Shown in pieces: positions 9,801-17,736 of a stretch of 38,747 bases of DNA. Position numbers and translations under genes: made by a program. The stretch is from an uncultured Clostridia bacterium (lineage in GTDB: Bacteria; Bacillota; Clostridia; Christensenellales; UBA1242). Within the stretch, counting starts at the first letter, position 1, and each line of letters opens with the position of its first letter. The notes under the pieces were generated by a model, which saw only the letters and a program-made list of their open reading frames with translations, had not been told where the DNA came from and did not search any database. The DNA is taken from assembly GCA_944349375.1 (NCBI GenBank), contig CALVMV010000006.1, positions 1 through 38,747 on the forward strand, written 5' to 3'.

Positions 9801-12800
9801 TTATAAAGCGCAATTTAATCTAACCAATATTGTTGGAGATGATGGAATTTTAACAAAAGCTACAAGCTATATAATGTTGTTAAGAGAAGTAAACGATTAT
9901 GGTCAAAGCAATGCGTATAGATTTGAAATAAAATATTCTTCTTCGTGGGCAATAACCTACAATACTTCACAAATTTATAATGTAATTAGTGGAGATGAAA
10001 ATAGTTTTGTCATCAATTACTCTGCTTTAGCTGAGCATCAGTTGGAAGAAAATTACTTAATCGATAAAAACAAACAATATATTGTTTATGTTTATGCTGT
10101 TGGAAATAATTATTCTTGTTTTGGCAAAAGCAGCAATATGAGTTTAACATTTTTAAACTTAGAAAGTTCAAATCTTTCTATTGAAAATGGGTTCTTTACA
10201 ATTACAACATCTAAAAACGAAGTCGGAAGTGATATTTTAGTCAAATACAGAAGAAAATATGGCTCTGGATCTGAAGTTCAAGAGCAAATTATTAAAATGG
10301 AAACCAATGAACAGGGGCAAGTTATTTTAAATAACATTTTAACAAACTCGGGCTTATACGATTACATCATATTTAATGTGATGGGGCAGATTGATGATGA
10401 GAATATGGTTATGAAATTACCTAGCGTTTCATATGGTATTTTAAATGCTTATAAATTGTATTCTCCACTATTGTCAACAAGTCAAAATAAACTTTTAATT
10501 TCTGCTCAAAGTAACGATTCTCAGTATGGACCATTTAAATACGAGTTAACAAACGGAGAAACGATTATTTATTCAGATACTGAATTTTATAATACCGAAA
10601 GCGAAAATATAAGTTCTATGTTTGTTGATCATAGCAAAGTTAATATTAATGGTGAAAATGCTGTAAGGTTTATTACAGGAAGTACATTTAATATTTCTAT
10701 AGTAGATAATTTATCCGAAGGGCAAAGTTATCCATATTTTGAAAAAAAGATAGATTTAGATAAGATTGTATTGTCTTCTGAACTTGAAACGATTTCTTTG
10801 CAAGGATTAGAAAAATTAACGGAAATTTCTATAAGAGAAGGCAATATAACATGGATTGAGTTCGATGCTCAAGGGTTGACCTTTGATGAAAATGTCGAGA
10901 TAGTTTATAAAATTCAAGTTGATTACTATGACAGAGTTGGCTATAAGGGCACTCAAGATTTCTGGACTCAACAAACAGTTTTAGATAGTTCGTTAATTGA
11001 AAACAATTACACTCAAGGTGTCGGGGCATACTTTAATATTTCTATTTATGTATATGTTGGTAAGTCATCAGACATTGGTGGAAATGAGCTTATAGAAGGA
11101 GGGTATATTGATATCAGTGATTCATTTGCTTTCAGCGATGGAGCACAAATATTACATTCCCAAGCGATAACTCTTGAAGAAGTTTATAAAGCTTCTACAC
11201 CTAAATTCGCAGACGAAAATCAAGTTTATGAAGGAAAAATTGCAATATTAAAAGATCAAGAAAGACAATTTGCAATCAATTTAATAAAGTCAAATGGCCA
11301 AATTTATAATTTAATTAAAGATGTTGATTTCATTGTAGAAGAAGGAAAGATTATACTTAGTGATAACTCTTCTGTTGATGTTTACTTCATATCTATTGTA
11401 AATGAACAGTTTGCAAATAAGGAAAACTTTACATTAGACATTTACGCTTATTCGGATAGCGAAATTAAATCTTCAAAACTTTCTACAAAATCACTATATA
11501 AATTTGCAACACCTGCCTTAAGTCAACTAAGTCTTTCATTACAGCAAAATCAATTTGGGGAATATGAAAACATTTTATCACTTGAAAAATATTTTAATGA
11601 TAATCAATTTGCGTATGCAAACAATATGTATGAAATTGTTTTGCTTAATGCTTTAAATCAAGAAGTCTATGTTTTTGATAACACTAATAAAACTTTTAAG
11701 GCTGACGACTTAGAACAAGGCAGTTACTCATTGATTGTCAGACCAAAAACAAACGAAAATTCATATTTGACAAGTGAACAATTAAACATTGGCATTAACT
11801 TGTTTGACGAAAGCAATGAATTAATTTTCTTGTTTAATGAAAATGATTCTAGATTTGAATGGAGTTACTCAAACAACTTGAATTACAAGTTTTTTGCCAA
11901 AGTCACATACGATGATAACGAAACAGAAAGTTTTTATATTAAAGATTATTTAGAGAAAGCTGGAACTAGATATTACTATTTACAACCTTCGAAAATGGGA
12001 AATATAAAAGAAATTTCTTTATTTGCTAGCAAAGATTTACAAGAAGGCGAAATTGTTCTTTATTCTAAAATAGGCTCATGGGAAGGAGAGTGGCAATTTG
12101 ATTTGTTTGAAAGTGGAAAAGGAACTCAATATGATCCATATGTTATACAAAATGCAGAACAATTTGCAAACATTGGACTAAGAGATGATGCTAACAATCA
12201 AGTTTATTTTAGCTTAGGTCAATCTATCTCTTTAACATTAGAAGAAACTAACAAGTATCTATTAGAAAATTTCTATGGACAACTTGAAGGAAATGGAAAC
12301 ACAATATCTGTTGCTATCTCAAGCTCGCAAATTCAAAATCCTTCTATTAATTATAGTTTAAACATGGGAAGTAGCTCAAACAGAGTAACTTTTACAAATG
12401 CTCAAAGTATTATCAAAACGATACAACAGAACGCTATAGTTAAAAATGTTAAAATTGATTTAAGTTTTGATTATAGCGCGCTCGGCGACTACTTGCCAAC
12501 AATCATTAGTGGATTGGCAACTGAAAATTATGGGGTAATTCAATCTTGTGAGATTAATATTTCTTCACTTAATCTTTCTAAAAATTTAACATCTTTAGCA
12601 GTTGCTGGACTTGTGGGTGTAAATTATGGAACTATTCAAGATTGTAGCAATTATTCAAATTTACAAACAAATTATCCTACAACAGCCATTAATCTTTTCT
12701 ATGGAGGAATTGCTTTATTGAATCAAAGTGGGGGATTGATTATTGGTTGTCAAAATAATGGAGCTATAGAGTTAACAATTAGAAAAGAAAACTCAGGTAT

Positions 12801-13248
12801 TTATTTGGGTGGTATTGTTTGTGAAAATAATGGAGGTCAGATAAGAGCCTGTGGGAACAATGCCGACATCACTATACTTGGAGATTATCAATTCGAAAGT
12901 GCTGTTGCTGGCGTAGTTTCAAGAAACATTGGGCAAGCAAGTTATATTTTTAACAATGGTCAAATTTTGTCATCAAGTGGAAGTGCAGGGATTATATATT
13001 ATTATCGCTCTGGTAATATTGGCGAACTATTTGAATTTTCAGGTATCAATGCTATTGGCGCTATTTATGGTAGTTCTATTTCTCAGACGGGTAAAATTTA
13101 TGCGTACAAAAACACCATTGCAGGTATTACAGTTACCGAACTTCCAGGAAGCTTAAGTGGTGGAGAAGAATTTTTATATAATCAAAACTATAAGTTAGTT
13201 GTTCAAAAAGAGCAAGAAAGCATAGTAATGTTGTTAGAAAAATTATAG
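3802..13248 (+). CDS. Giant repetitive surface lipoprotein (FN3-like repeats + GLUG domain)
   Basis: A 3148-residue predicted cell-surface lipoprotein. It starts at TTG 3802, seven bases after AGGAGG. Residues 1-21 are a lipoprotein signal (MKKLISLLF..., lipobox LTAC, Cys21). Most of the protein is degenerate beta-sandwich repeats of about 95-100 residues. Each carries a strand like QLSW, QFSW or TLKW, as in fibronectin type III, and ends in a linker resembling LSTP. Linkers fall at residues 377, 481, 574, 670, 763, 864, 977, 1061 and 1153. From about residue 2774 the fold changes: GTQYDPYVIQNAEQFANIG opens a GLUG-type beta-helix, with repeats such as GLVGVNYGTIQDCSNY. There is no LPXTG motif and no C-terminal membrane helix, so the lipid is the only anchor. 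It appears co-transcribed with the next gene (45 bp gap). An adhesin or scaffold role is likely by analogy; the ligand is unknown. Confidence 0.9.
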   Translation: MKKLISLLFISICCLFGLTACNQPSSVYGSFKNENYVLNVGETIDFQNELSLKGLDFQKIEINFSNNNVLTKEGDLWSASESGETIVFANYEQITIAQCKIVVNYKFSSPSNVKISQDGILEWEVSAINKNSGFVKAQQYIVKIGQTKEYQVLTNSFDFKAEGLSYGNYQIQIAAVGIEEENILSSDFSNEFTVIYDYVSMVKGLDISVSQTFLDQTAQLSWVQTENVVYDIYFNGFKVNQEKLTEANFSYNFSKFADGSLINVDIIGFDVNQEKLSTTVSYQIEKLFSVATVYKFYEDDGFLLIDDNQNALGYILYWSQIAGDVVGQKIVQSGKKEFLDELENGIYNISVQALGGENNGSLYLSSNNSQSITFAKLSTPEPVVNVNESGVEIVFNEDFDSYVSKFKITIGNYSKVYDIAEGLNLNIDSSYLKQGENELKIYALPTADENSSTGVKYYIVQENMTNRVLSSSPFTKNIYLLSDIGDISHTLTEENTSHISFKNVLFANSFKLYVNEQEVPNFDFQIGSINTTISFEGLNTYQPTPEGEFIIRVEALRTDGTSINSYGEKTLRILSAPTKANSENGQFSWNAVEGDVLYKYEIFSVDENGENESLYLSDSTQNLFLNQELPFGYYKIRIISSSLDENLYLNSNFKDESNVLEENFLVYQQIESPTVEFVEENGVYKIKISSEEYAGHFCIMLDGAEIDSFDVVENQDSYVRTLSGQTFAEEKQYLLTVVASAGEMYDKNLHTDSIPTEIKIIRISTPTYSVEEIYSQTGLFGIDGEIGKKIEENLVVSSGADEAYVDHYEIAVNGIKENLDNQNKINMIDQPSSFEISFYAVAKQSEENVYYLDSKKETKVVNRLSQPSNLSFSKERVSVVNSDQSITEKYFVEIELFVESGNRTINFFVEKNSFNLQDKIDQFLENSVFSNEFAQASKIGIKVYSYISPKEINGELTLQSLNAVTSNLETQLIINKMEATILSFDAETQTLKWNRVGEQTKYDVYNGENLVLEDYTNNSISLDSVLLDVDLTTQNATFRVVAKNDSYLNSSSSNQIEVAKLSSASKMQIVCQNGSWQAVLNIAKSSDARRISKIYVNDEKIDYTKGQMSAVIDLSKYEQPNFNLEIKLIASNSVDESIYYLNSDTGTFKLTNISQNSLNANVENNKIIWTSPYLSWQEALGLVSYVIVIEDGQSQYIIDNYTETEISIAEIEKLAKVSFDDGAQLTISIESILNSFELTSLLEGRFGVVKQTGISLGKVEAIESGEVNISLAETEDLILQQTKSKVEISFANIWDENVSFNVLINSDVSFENLNLSSPFEDCSLSLSEGYYKIAISSSLISLAGSNNIAIRVNGQNVISSNWKDFSITRNNDVIFASLSEEGVLDVNYGKNCKDTLIVKAIVGDQLSYQKYSTSISQIDLSEFLKDKSGGVEIQLIVADSENMKLSSMNIYSLSQIKLPAIESIIVKNDGQVSFTISSNSFEEGSSNIEFIAQNEQGEIFIFEPVQTDNLFVYTYSLQDFIKLLGINQQGSYNIKVANRVKNALNSDFVDFVINYKIEEENNVIKIRSSQTSDYILFKLLATEGNLATCGFRFTITNNLNEVVYQKLIDLSDSATNFKGYWDNNTNKFNTAKPSGENYFECFGFSINELFESLEYGNFTLEVCRIASQENSYYIFSSNQFNIMKLNNVVEDSYNPLSIAIEGNILKWTWVKPDDSSLPSNFVPSAYMISYWPTNSPAQVKTIITTNNTLDLREVPLADGYNTLTIQAISENENILSSSVLKTSLTPFKYSQTKPVTLENGKIVFNLNKDGAIDKTIDFVKVFDTETSTNIANNLAQIGENGFYDIYYFQTNFVADQTIKLKFVETDSSGSSVSGKTYYATVNALDLMPNFIVSNTNFLTQLKDYIDLHSGSLEINYQNLVAFYEKVKDMAQGITDGEILFDDFGNSIPAGYYNVSAIQTTTNIFDDFIDSEASASKLIYVSSAPSSQLLSEYNEQTGEETYKAQFNLTNIVGDDGILTKATSYIMLLREVNDYGQSNAYRFEIKYSSSWAITYNTSQIYNVISGDENSFVINYSALAEHQLEENYLIDKNKQYIVYVYAVGNNYSCFGKSSNMSLTFLNLESSNLSIENGFFTITTSKNEVGSDILVKYRRKYGSGSEVQEQIIKMETNEQGQVILNNILTNSGLYDYIIFNVMGQIDDENMVMKLPSVSYGILNAYKLYSPLLSTSQNKLLISAQSNDSQYGPFKYELTNGETIIYSDTEFYNTESENISSMFVDHSKVNINGENAVRFITGSTFNISIVDNLSEGQSYPYFEKKIDLDKIVLSSELETISLQGLEKLTEISIREGNITWIEFDAQGLTFDENVEIVYKIQVDYYDRVGYKGTQDFWTQQTVLDSSLIENNYTQGVGAYFNISIYVYVGKSSDIGGNELIEGGYIDISDSFAFSDGAQILHSQAITLEEVYKASTPKFADENQVYEGKIAILKDQERQFAINLIKSNGQIYNLIKDVDFIVEEGKIILSDNSSVDVYFISIVNEQFANKENFTLDIYAYSDSEIKSSKLSTKSLYKFATPALSQLSLSLQQNQFGEYENILSLEKYFNDNQFAYANNMYEIVLLNALNQEVYVFDNTNKTFKADDLEQGSYSLIVRPKTNENSYLTSEQLNIGINLFDESNELIFLFNENDSRFEWSYSNNLNYKFFAKVTYDDNETESFYIKDYLEKAGTRYYYLQPSKMGNIKEISLFASKDLQEGEIVLYSKIGSWEGEWQFDLFESGKGTQYDPYVIQNAEQFANIGLRDDANNQVYFSLGQSISLTLEETNKYLLENFYGQLEGNGNTISVAISSSQIQNPSINYSLNMGSSSNRVTFTNAQSIIKTIQQNAIVKNVKIDLSFDYSALGDYLPTIISGLATENYGVIQSCEINISSLNLSKNLTSLAVAGLVGVNYGTIQDCSNYSNLQTNYPTTAINLFYGGIALLNQSGGLIIGCQNNGAIELTIRKENSGIYLGGIVCENNGGQIRACGNNADITILGDYQFESAVAGVVSRNIGQASYIFNNGQILSSSGSAGIIYYYRSGNIGELFEFSGINAIGAIYGSSISQTGKIYAYKNTIAGITVTELPGSLSGGEEFLYNQNYKLVVQKEQESIVMLLEKL

Positions 13249-13293
13249 TAAACAATTGGTAATTTTATCTAAAGATAAGGAATATTTTAATAT

Positions 13294-14187
13294 ATGAAAA
13301 AAATTTTATTCGCATTAATATTGGTTTTGCCTTTAATTTTTGCTGGGGTATCGTCCACGAGTATGGCGGAAGAAAGTAAAACTGGTTTTATAGAAGTTCA
13401 AACTCTTTCTTATTCAAGCGGAGCAGTTCTGCAAGGATTCTATTTTTCTATAAATGAAGATTTGTTAGAATCCTTAGGTGCTTCTACTGAAGATATAACA
13501 ATCTTTAAATCAAGGTTAAAGTCTAATATTACAAAGTTTAAAAATTTGATGGTTGCAAATTTTGCTAATATATATTTACAAAATCCCAATGAAGAATTTG
13601 CTATAGGCGAAAATGGTGGGCTGGTAATAAAAGAAGTTATATCTTCACAAAATGATTATTTAGGGTTTCAGTTATTATTTACTTCATCAAAAGCTTGGAG
13701 TTTCTATCATCCAAATTCTTCAACTTCCGAAGATGATTCAAGTCAGGATCAAGACAAGATTGAGTTTGTAACTACAAATAATTCTTCTGGTCAAATCATT
13801 TTTGCCCAATCTCTTTCAAATTACAACCAAACAATAGGGCAATATTTAATAGACATTTATTTAAGTGCAGGAGAAGGTATTATTGTTAATTTGGAAGAAA
13901 ACTATTGTCCTTCATTAATTTATGATTATGGTGTTTCGTCATCAAAATTACACTCAAATGCCGATCAAATATTTTTGGGGAATGACAATCTTTATCATCA
14001 TGTATGGCAAAGATCTTTAGAAAATTATACACTACAAGACAGCATCAATTTATATTATCATCAAGTAAATCAACAGTGGTGGTATTTAACGATAATTTGT
14101 ATAGGTGTGGGCATTGTTTTAGTAGGTACTGCAATTGTTTTAATTTACAACAGGTATAAACAAAAGTCTAAGAAAAATAAAGAATAA
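13294..14187 (+). CDS. Secreted protein with C-terminal membrane anchor, partner of giant lipoprotein
   Basis: A 297-residue type I membrane protein. Residues 1-25 are a Sec signal peptide (MKKILFALILVLPLIFAG...SMA). The ectodomain of about 235 residues is rich in Ser, Asn and Tyr and is not recognised; it includes an acidic patch near residues 145-160. A membrane helix follows at about 264-285 (WWYLTIICIGVGIVLVGTA), then a basic tail (RYKQKSKKNKE). It lies 45 bp after the giant lipoprotein gene with no terminator between, and a strong terminator follows, so the two form one operon. AAGGA sits about 12 bases before the ATG, an unusually long spacing that suggests weak translation. It may help localise or assemble the giant partner; that is inference from context. 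Confidence 0.8.
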   Translation: MKKILFALILVLPLIFAGVSSTSMAEESKTGFIEVQTLSYSSGAVLQGFYFSINEDLLESLGASTEDITIFKSRLKSNITKFKNLMVANFANIYLQNPNEEFAIGENGGLVIKEVISSQNDYLGFQLLFTSSKAWSFYHPNSSTSEDDSSQDQDKIEFVTTNNSSGQIIFAQSLSNYNQTIGQYLIDIYLSAGEGIIVNLEENYCPSLIYDYGVSSSKLHSNADQIFLGNDNLYHHVWQRSLENYTLQDSINLYYHQVNQQWWYLTIICIGVGIVLVGTAIVLIYNRYKQKSKKNKE

Positions 14188-14201
14188 ATTTTTATAAACA
14201 T

Positions 14202-14238
14202 AAAAGGACATGTAGTCATAATTGCATGTCCTTTTTTA
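14202..14238 (+). terminator. Terminator of the giant lipoprotein operon
   Basis: The stem AAAAGGACATG / CATGTCCTTTT has a 12-base loop and is followed by more T. It is placed just after the stop codon at 14187. Confidence 0.85.
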
Positions 14239-14262
14239 TATATTTAAATTACGGAGGAAAAA

Positions 14263-15027
14263 GTGGAAATTTTGTCATTAATGCTTTTAGGTTTCCTTCA
14301 AGGAATTACAGAGTTTTTGCCTATATCTTCTAGTGGACATTTAGTTTTGTTTGGAAATATTTTTGGGATAGAAGAAACTTTGTTTGTTTCTATTATATTA
14401 CATCTTGCAACTTTATTGTCTGTTATTATTGTTTTTAGAAAGGAAATTTTTTTTATTTTAAAAAATCCTTTTTCAAAACAAAGTATAAATCTCATGATTG
14501 CAACTATTCCAACCTGTGTAATAGCTATAATTCTTTTGCCAATAATCGGGCAATCATTTGAAGGTAGATTTTTGGCGCTATCTTTCTTAATTAGTGCATT
14601 TATCTTATATTTTGCGGAAAAAAGAAAAAACTCTAGACCATTTATGAATAAAGAAATTGACAATAAAAGTGCTTTCATAATGGGAATAGCACAGGGGCTC
14701 GCAATCTTTCCAGGGATTTCACGCTCTGGAACGACATTGAGTGCAGGTCTATATGCTAATGTAGAAAAACAAAGTGCTACCAATTTTTCTTTTCTTATGA
14801 GTATTCCTATAATTATTCTTTCACTATTTTTGGAAGTATTTGAATTTGCAAGTACAGGAGCGAGTTTGTCTATCTCATGGGTTGGGCTGTTGTTGGCATT
14901 TGTGATTGCTTTTTTGGTAGGAATTTTATCAATAAAAATAATGATCAAGCTAACCAAAAGCTCCAATCTAAAATTTTTCAGTCTTTATTTGTTGCTAATA
15001 TCCATTGTTTCATTTTTCATTTTGTAA
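14263..15027 (+). CDS. uppP: Undecaprenyl-diphosphate phosphatase
   Basis: A 254-residue polytopic membrane enzyme that dephosphorylates undecaprenyl diphosphate, recycling the lipid carrier for peptidoglycan and other wall polymers; it is also linked to bacitracin resistance. Motif 1 is at residues 10-26 (GFLQGITEFLPISSSGH, with Glu17 and the Ser-rich loop). Motif 2 is FPGISRSGTT at about 149-158, with Arg154. The seven to eight hydrophobic helices are as in the BacA family, and the length is slightly short of the usual ~270. The start is GTG 14263, with GGAGG six bases upstream. The P-type ATPase gene follows after nine bases with its own AAAGGAG, so the pair is an operon. Confidence 0.95.
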   Translation: MEILSLMLLGFLQGITEFLPISSSGHLVLFGNIFGIEETLFVSIILHLATLLSVIIVFRKEIFFILKNPFSKQSINLMIATIPTCVIAIILLPIIGQSFEGRFLALSFLISAFILYFAEKRKNSRPFMNKEIDNKSAFIMGIAQGLAIFPGISRSGTTLSAGLYANVEKQSATNFSFLMSIPIIILSLFLEVFEFASTGASLSISWVGLLLAFVIAFLVGILSIKIMIKLTKSSNLKFFSLYLLLISIVSFFIL

Positions 15028-15036
15028 AGGAGTTTT

Positions 15037-17652
15037 ATGCAGTTTTATAAAGAATCAATAGATGAGTGCTTAAAAGAAGTAAACTCAACATCTTCAGGAC
15101 TTACTTCTAAAGAAGCAGAATCAAGAAAAAAAGACTTGCTTCAAGAAGAATTTTATGATGAAAAAAATGGGATAATAAGCAAGTTCTTTGCTCAATTTTT
15201 TGATTTAATGATTATAATTTTGTTGCTAGCTTCCATCATCTCTATTGTAATTGGAATAGCGCAAAACACTACGGAAGAGATAATTGACGGAGTTGCTATT
15301 TTGGCTATTGTTCTAATGAATGCAATCTTCGGTGTAATTCAAGAGAATAAAGCAGAAAAATCATTGCAAGCATTAAAAAAATTGACTGCCCAAGAAGTTT
15401 ATGTTTATCGTAATGGGACATTAAAAAAGGTTTCTTCAAATGAATTAGTTTTGGGAGATGTTATATCACTTGAGGCTGGGGCAATATTGCCAGCTGATTG
15501 CCGATTGATTGAAGGGTATGATGTCAAAGTTGATGAATCTTCTCTCACAGGAGAAAGTGTTCCAGTAATTAAAAATGCCAGCTTTATAGCAAAAGAAAAT
15601 TTGCCAATCTCTGAGCAAAAAAATATGCTCTTTAAAGGAACAAATATTACTTATGGTAGAGGGAAAGCTGTTGTTGTAGCTTTAGGGATAGATACTGAAT
15701 TTGGTAAAATAGCAAAAGGAATAAAAGAAAATTCAAAAGAGTTAACTCCTCTGCAACAAAGCATAAAAGGTGTTGCTAAAGTATTAACTTTTCTTGTTTT
15801 ATTTGTTGCATTTGTTACTTTTGTAATTGAAATCTGTATTTCTCCACAAAATATTATGGAAGCATTTTTAACTGCTGTTGCTATTGCTGTTGCTGCTATT
15901 CCAGAAAGTATGCCTGCCGTTATAACTATTATTATGAGTTTAGGAATAGCCAAATTAGCAAAACAAAAAGCAGTTGTAAAAAGAATGCACGCTGTAGAAA
16001 CGCTTGGGTGTTGTGATGTTATTTGTTCAGATAAAACAGGAACAATAACTCAAAATAAGATGGCTGTTAAATCATTGTATTTTAATGGAGAATTAAGGTC
16101 AGGTAACTGGCAAAAAAACTATCAAAAGCTCTGTAAATTAATGCTTTTATGTAATGACACAAATTATTCAAAAGGAGAATTTATAGGAGATCCAACAGAA
16201 GTTGCGCTTTCAAATTTTTGTTTTTCGAATGGAATTAATAAAAATGAGATTGACAAGCTTTTCCCTAGAAAAAAAGAGAAGCCTTTTGACAGTAACAGAA
16301 AGTTGATGTCTGTTTGTTATATGGAAAATGGCAAAGAGATAATGGTTACAAAAGGGGCGGTCGATAATTTATTAGAAAGATGCTCCCAGGTTTGTATTAA
16401 CGACAGCATTTATCCAATGAACGAAAGATTTAAACAAGAAATTTTAAAAGCAAATGCAACAATGTCAAAAAAAGCACTTAGGGTTTTAGCGTTTGCGGTA
16501 AAAACTCAAGATGCAGAAAAATTAGAAGAAGAAAACTTGATTTTTGTGGGGCTAACAGGAATGATTGATCCTCCACGAAAAGAAATTTTTAGTGCTGTTA
16601 AGAAATGTAAAAAAGCGGGCATGAGAGCGGTTATGATAACAGGGGATCATAAAGATACAGCGCTTGCTATCGCTCAAGAGATAGGTTTGGCAAATAACGA
16701 AAAGCAAGTTTTATGTGGAGTAGAACTTGACAAAATGACAGATGAAGAATTAAATGAAAAGATAGAAAATGTTTCAGTTTTTGCTAGAGTTAGTCCACAA
16801 AACAAAGTGAGAATTGTAGAAGCATTAAAAAAGCGTGGGCATATCGTTGCTATGACAGGAGATGGAGTAAACGATGCGCCTAGTTTAAAAAAAGCAAGCA
16901 TTGGAATAGGTATGGGCAAGACAGGAACCGATGTGGCTAAAGAAGTTGCCGATATAATAATCACTGATGACAATTTCGCTACTATTGTTGTGGCTGTAGA
17001 AGAAGGAAGAAAAATTTATCAAAACATACAAAAGACAGTAAAATTTTTGTTTTCAGCAAACATGGCTGAGTTATTATCTTTGTTTATAGTTACGATCTTT
17101 TTTCCACAGTATGTATTTCTTTTGCCCGTGCAAATATTGTTTGTAAATTTAATCACAGATTCTTTACCTGCTATTGCCTTAGGAGTTGAACCTCCAGAAA
17201 AAGATTTAATGAATCATCCTCCTAGAAGTGCAAAGAAAGGGCTTTTCTCAGATGGAAACGGCTGTGCAATAATAATCTTGGGTATGGTACAAACCTTACT
17301 TGTTGTTGTTTCTTATATTATTGGGCTTTATTGTTTTGGACAATATACTGCAACTACAATGGCATTTTATACTTTAAATATGATACAAATGTTTTATTTG
17401 GCATCAATGAGAACAATAGCGCCTATTCATAAATCAAAACCTTTAAAAAACAAATTCTTCCTGCTTGCTGTGGGCTTCTGTTTTGGTTTAATCGCTTTAT
17501 TTGCATTTACTCCTTTGCGTGGAATTTTTGGATTAGAAAAATTAAGCATTGGAGCATGGCTTGTTATACTTGCGCTTTGTTTCTCAATGCTTATAATAAG
17601 TGAAATATATAAATTTTTTGAAAATAAAATATTGTCAAAGAAAAAGAAATAG
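15037..17652 (+). CDS. Calcium-type P-type cation ATPase
   Basis: An 871-residue P2A-like cation pump of the cytoplasmic membrane, probably exporting Ca2+. In order: N-terminal cation-ATPase domain, TGES at 171-174 (actuator), PESMP at 289-293 in helix M4, phosphorylation site DKTGT with Asp332, nucleotide-binding domain, and GDGVNDAP at about 608-615. The transport residues match the SERCA pattern: Glu290 in M4, Asn675 and Glu678 in M5 (SANMAE), and Asn704 and Asp708 in M6 (NLITDSLPA). In SERCA the M4 motif is PEGLP; the Ser-Met change here is a small deviation. The gene lies nine bases after uppP, in one operon. Mn2+ or another divalent ion is a possible alternative substrate. Confidence 0.92.
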   Translation: MQFYKESIDECLKEVNSTSSGLTSKEAESRKKDLLQEEFYDEKNGIISKFFAQFFDLMIIILLLASIISIVIGIAQNTTEEIIDGVAILAIVLMNAIFGVIQENKAEKSLQALKKLTAQEVYVYRNGTLKKVSSNELVLGDVISLEAGAILPADCRLIEGYDVKVDESSLTGESVPVIKNASFIAKENLPISEQKNMLFKGTNITYGRGKAVVVALGIDTEFGKIAKGIKENSKELTPLQQSIKGVAKVLTFLVLFVAFVTFVIEICISPQNIMEAFLTAVAIAVAAIPESMPAVITIIMSLGIAKLAKQKAVVKRMHAVETLGCCDVICSDKTGTITQNKMAVKSLYFNGELRSGNWQKNYQKLCKLMLLCNDTNYSKGEFIGDPTEVALSNFCFSNGINKNEIDKLFPRKKEKPFDSNRKLMSVCYMENGKEIMVTKGAVDNLLERCSQVCINDSIYPMNERFKQEILKANATMSKKALRVLAFAVKTQDAEKLEEENLIFVGLTGMIDPPRKEIFSAVKKCKKAGMRAVMITGDHKDTALAIAQEIGLANNEKQVLCGVELDKMTDEELNEKIENVSVFARVSPQNKVRIVEALKKRGHIVAMTGDGVNDAPSLKKASIGIGMGKTGTDVAKEVADIIITDDNFATIVVAVEEGRKIYQNIQKTVKFLFSANMAELLSLFIVTIFFPQYVFLLPVQILFVNLITDSLPAIALGVEPPEKDLMNHPPRSAKKGLFSDGNGCAIIILGMVQTLLVVVSYIIGLYCFGQYTATTMAFYTLNMIQMFYLASMRTIAPIHKSKPLKNKFFLLAVGFCFGLIALFAFTPLRGIFGLEKLSIGAWLVILALCFSMLIISEIYKFFENKILSKKKK

Positions 17653-17673
17653 ACTTTTATGTCTATTTTTTTT
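17647..17673 (+). terminator. Terminator of the uppP-ATPase operon
   Basis: The stem AAATAGAC / GTCTATTT, which includes the stop codon, has a six-base loop and is followed by a run of T. The stem is A/T-rich, so it is probably of moderate strength. Confidence 0.6.
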
Positions 17674-17736
17674 ATTTGATAAATTTTTAAACAAATTTTG
17701 TTTTATTTATATAGAAAATTATGTTAAAATAAAAAC

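Noticed and set aside
14298-14966. Long minus-strand open frame opposite uppP
   Set aside because: UppP has all family motifs and a ribosome binding site; the opposite frame has neither.
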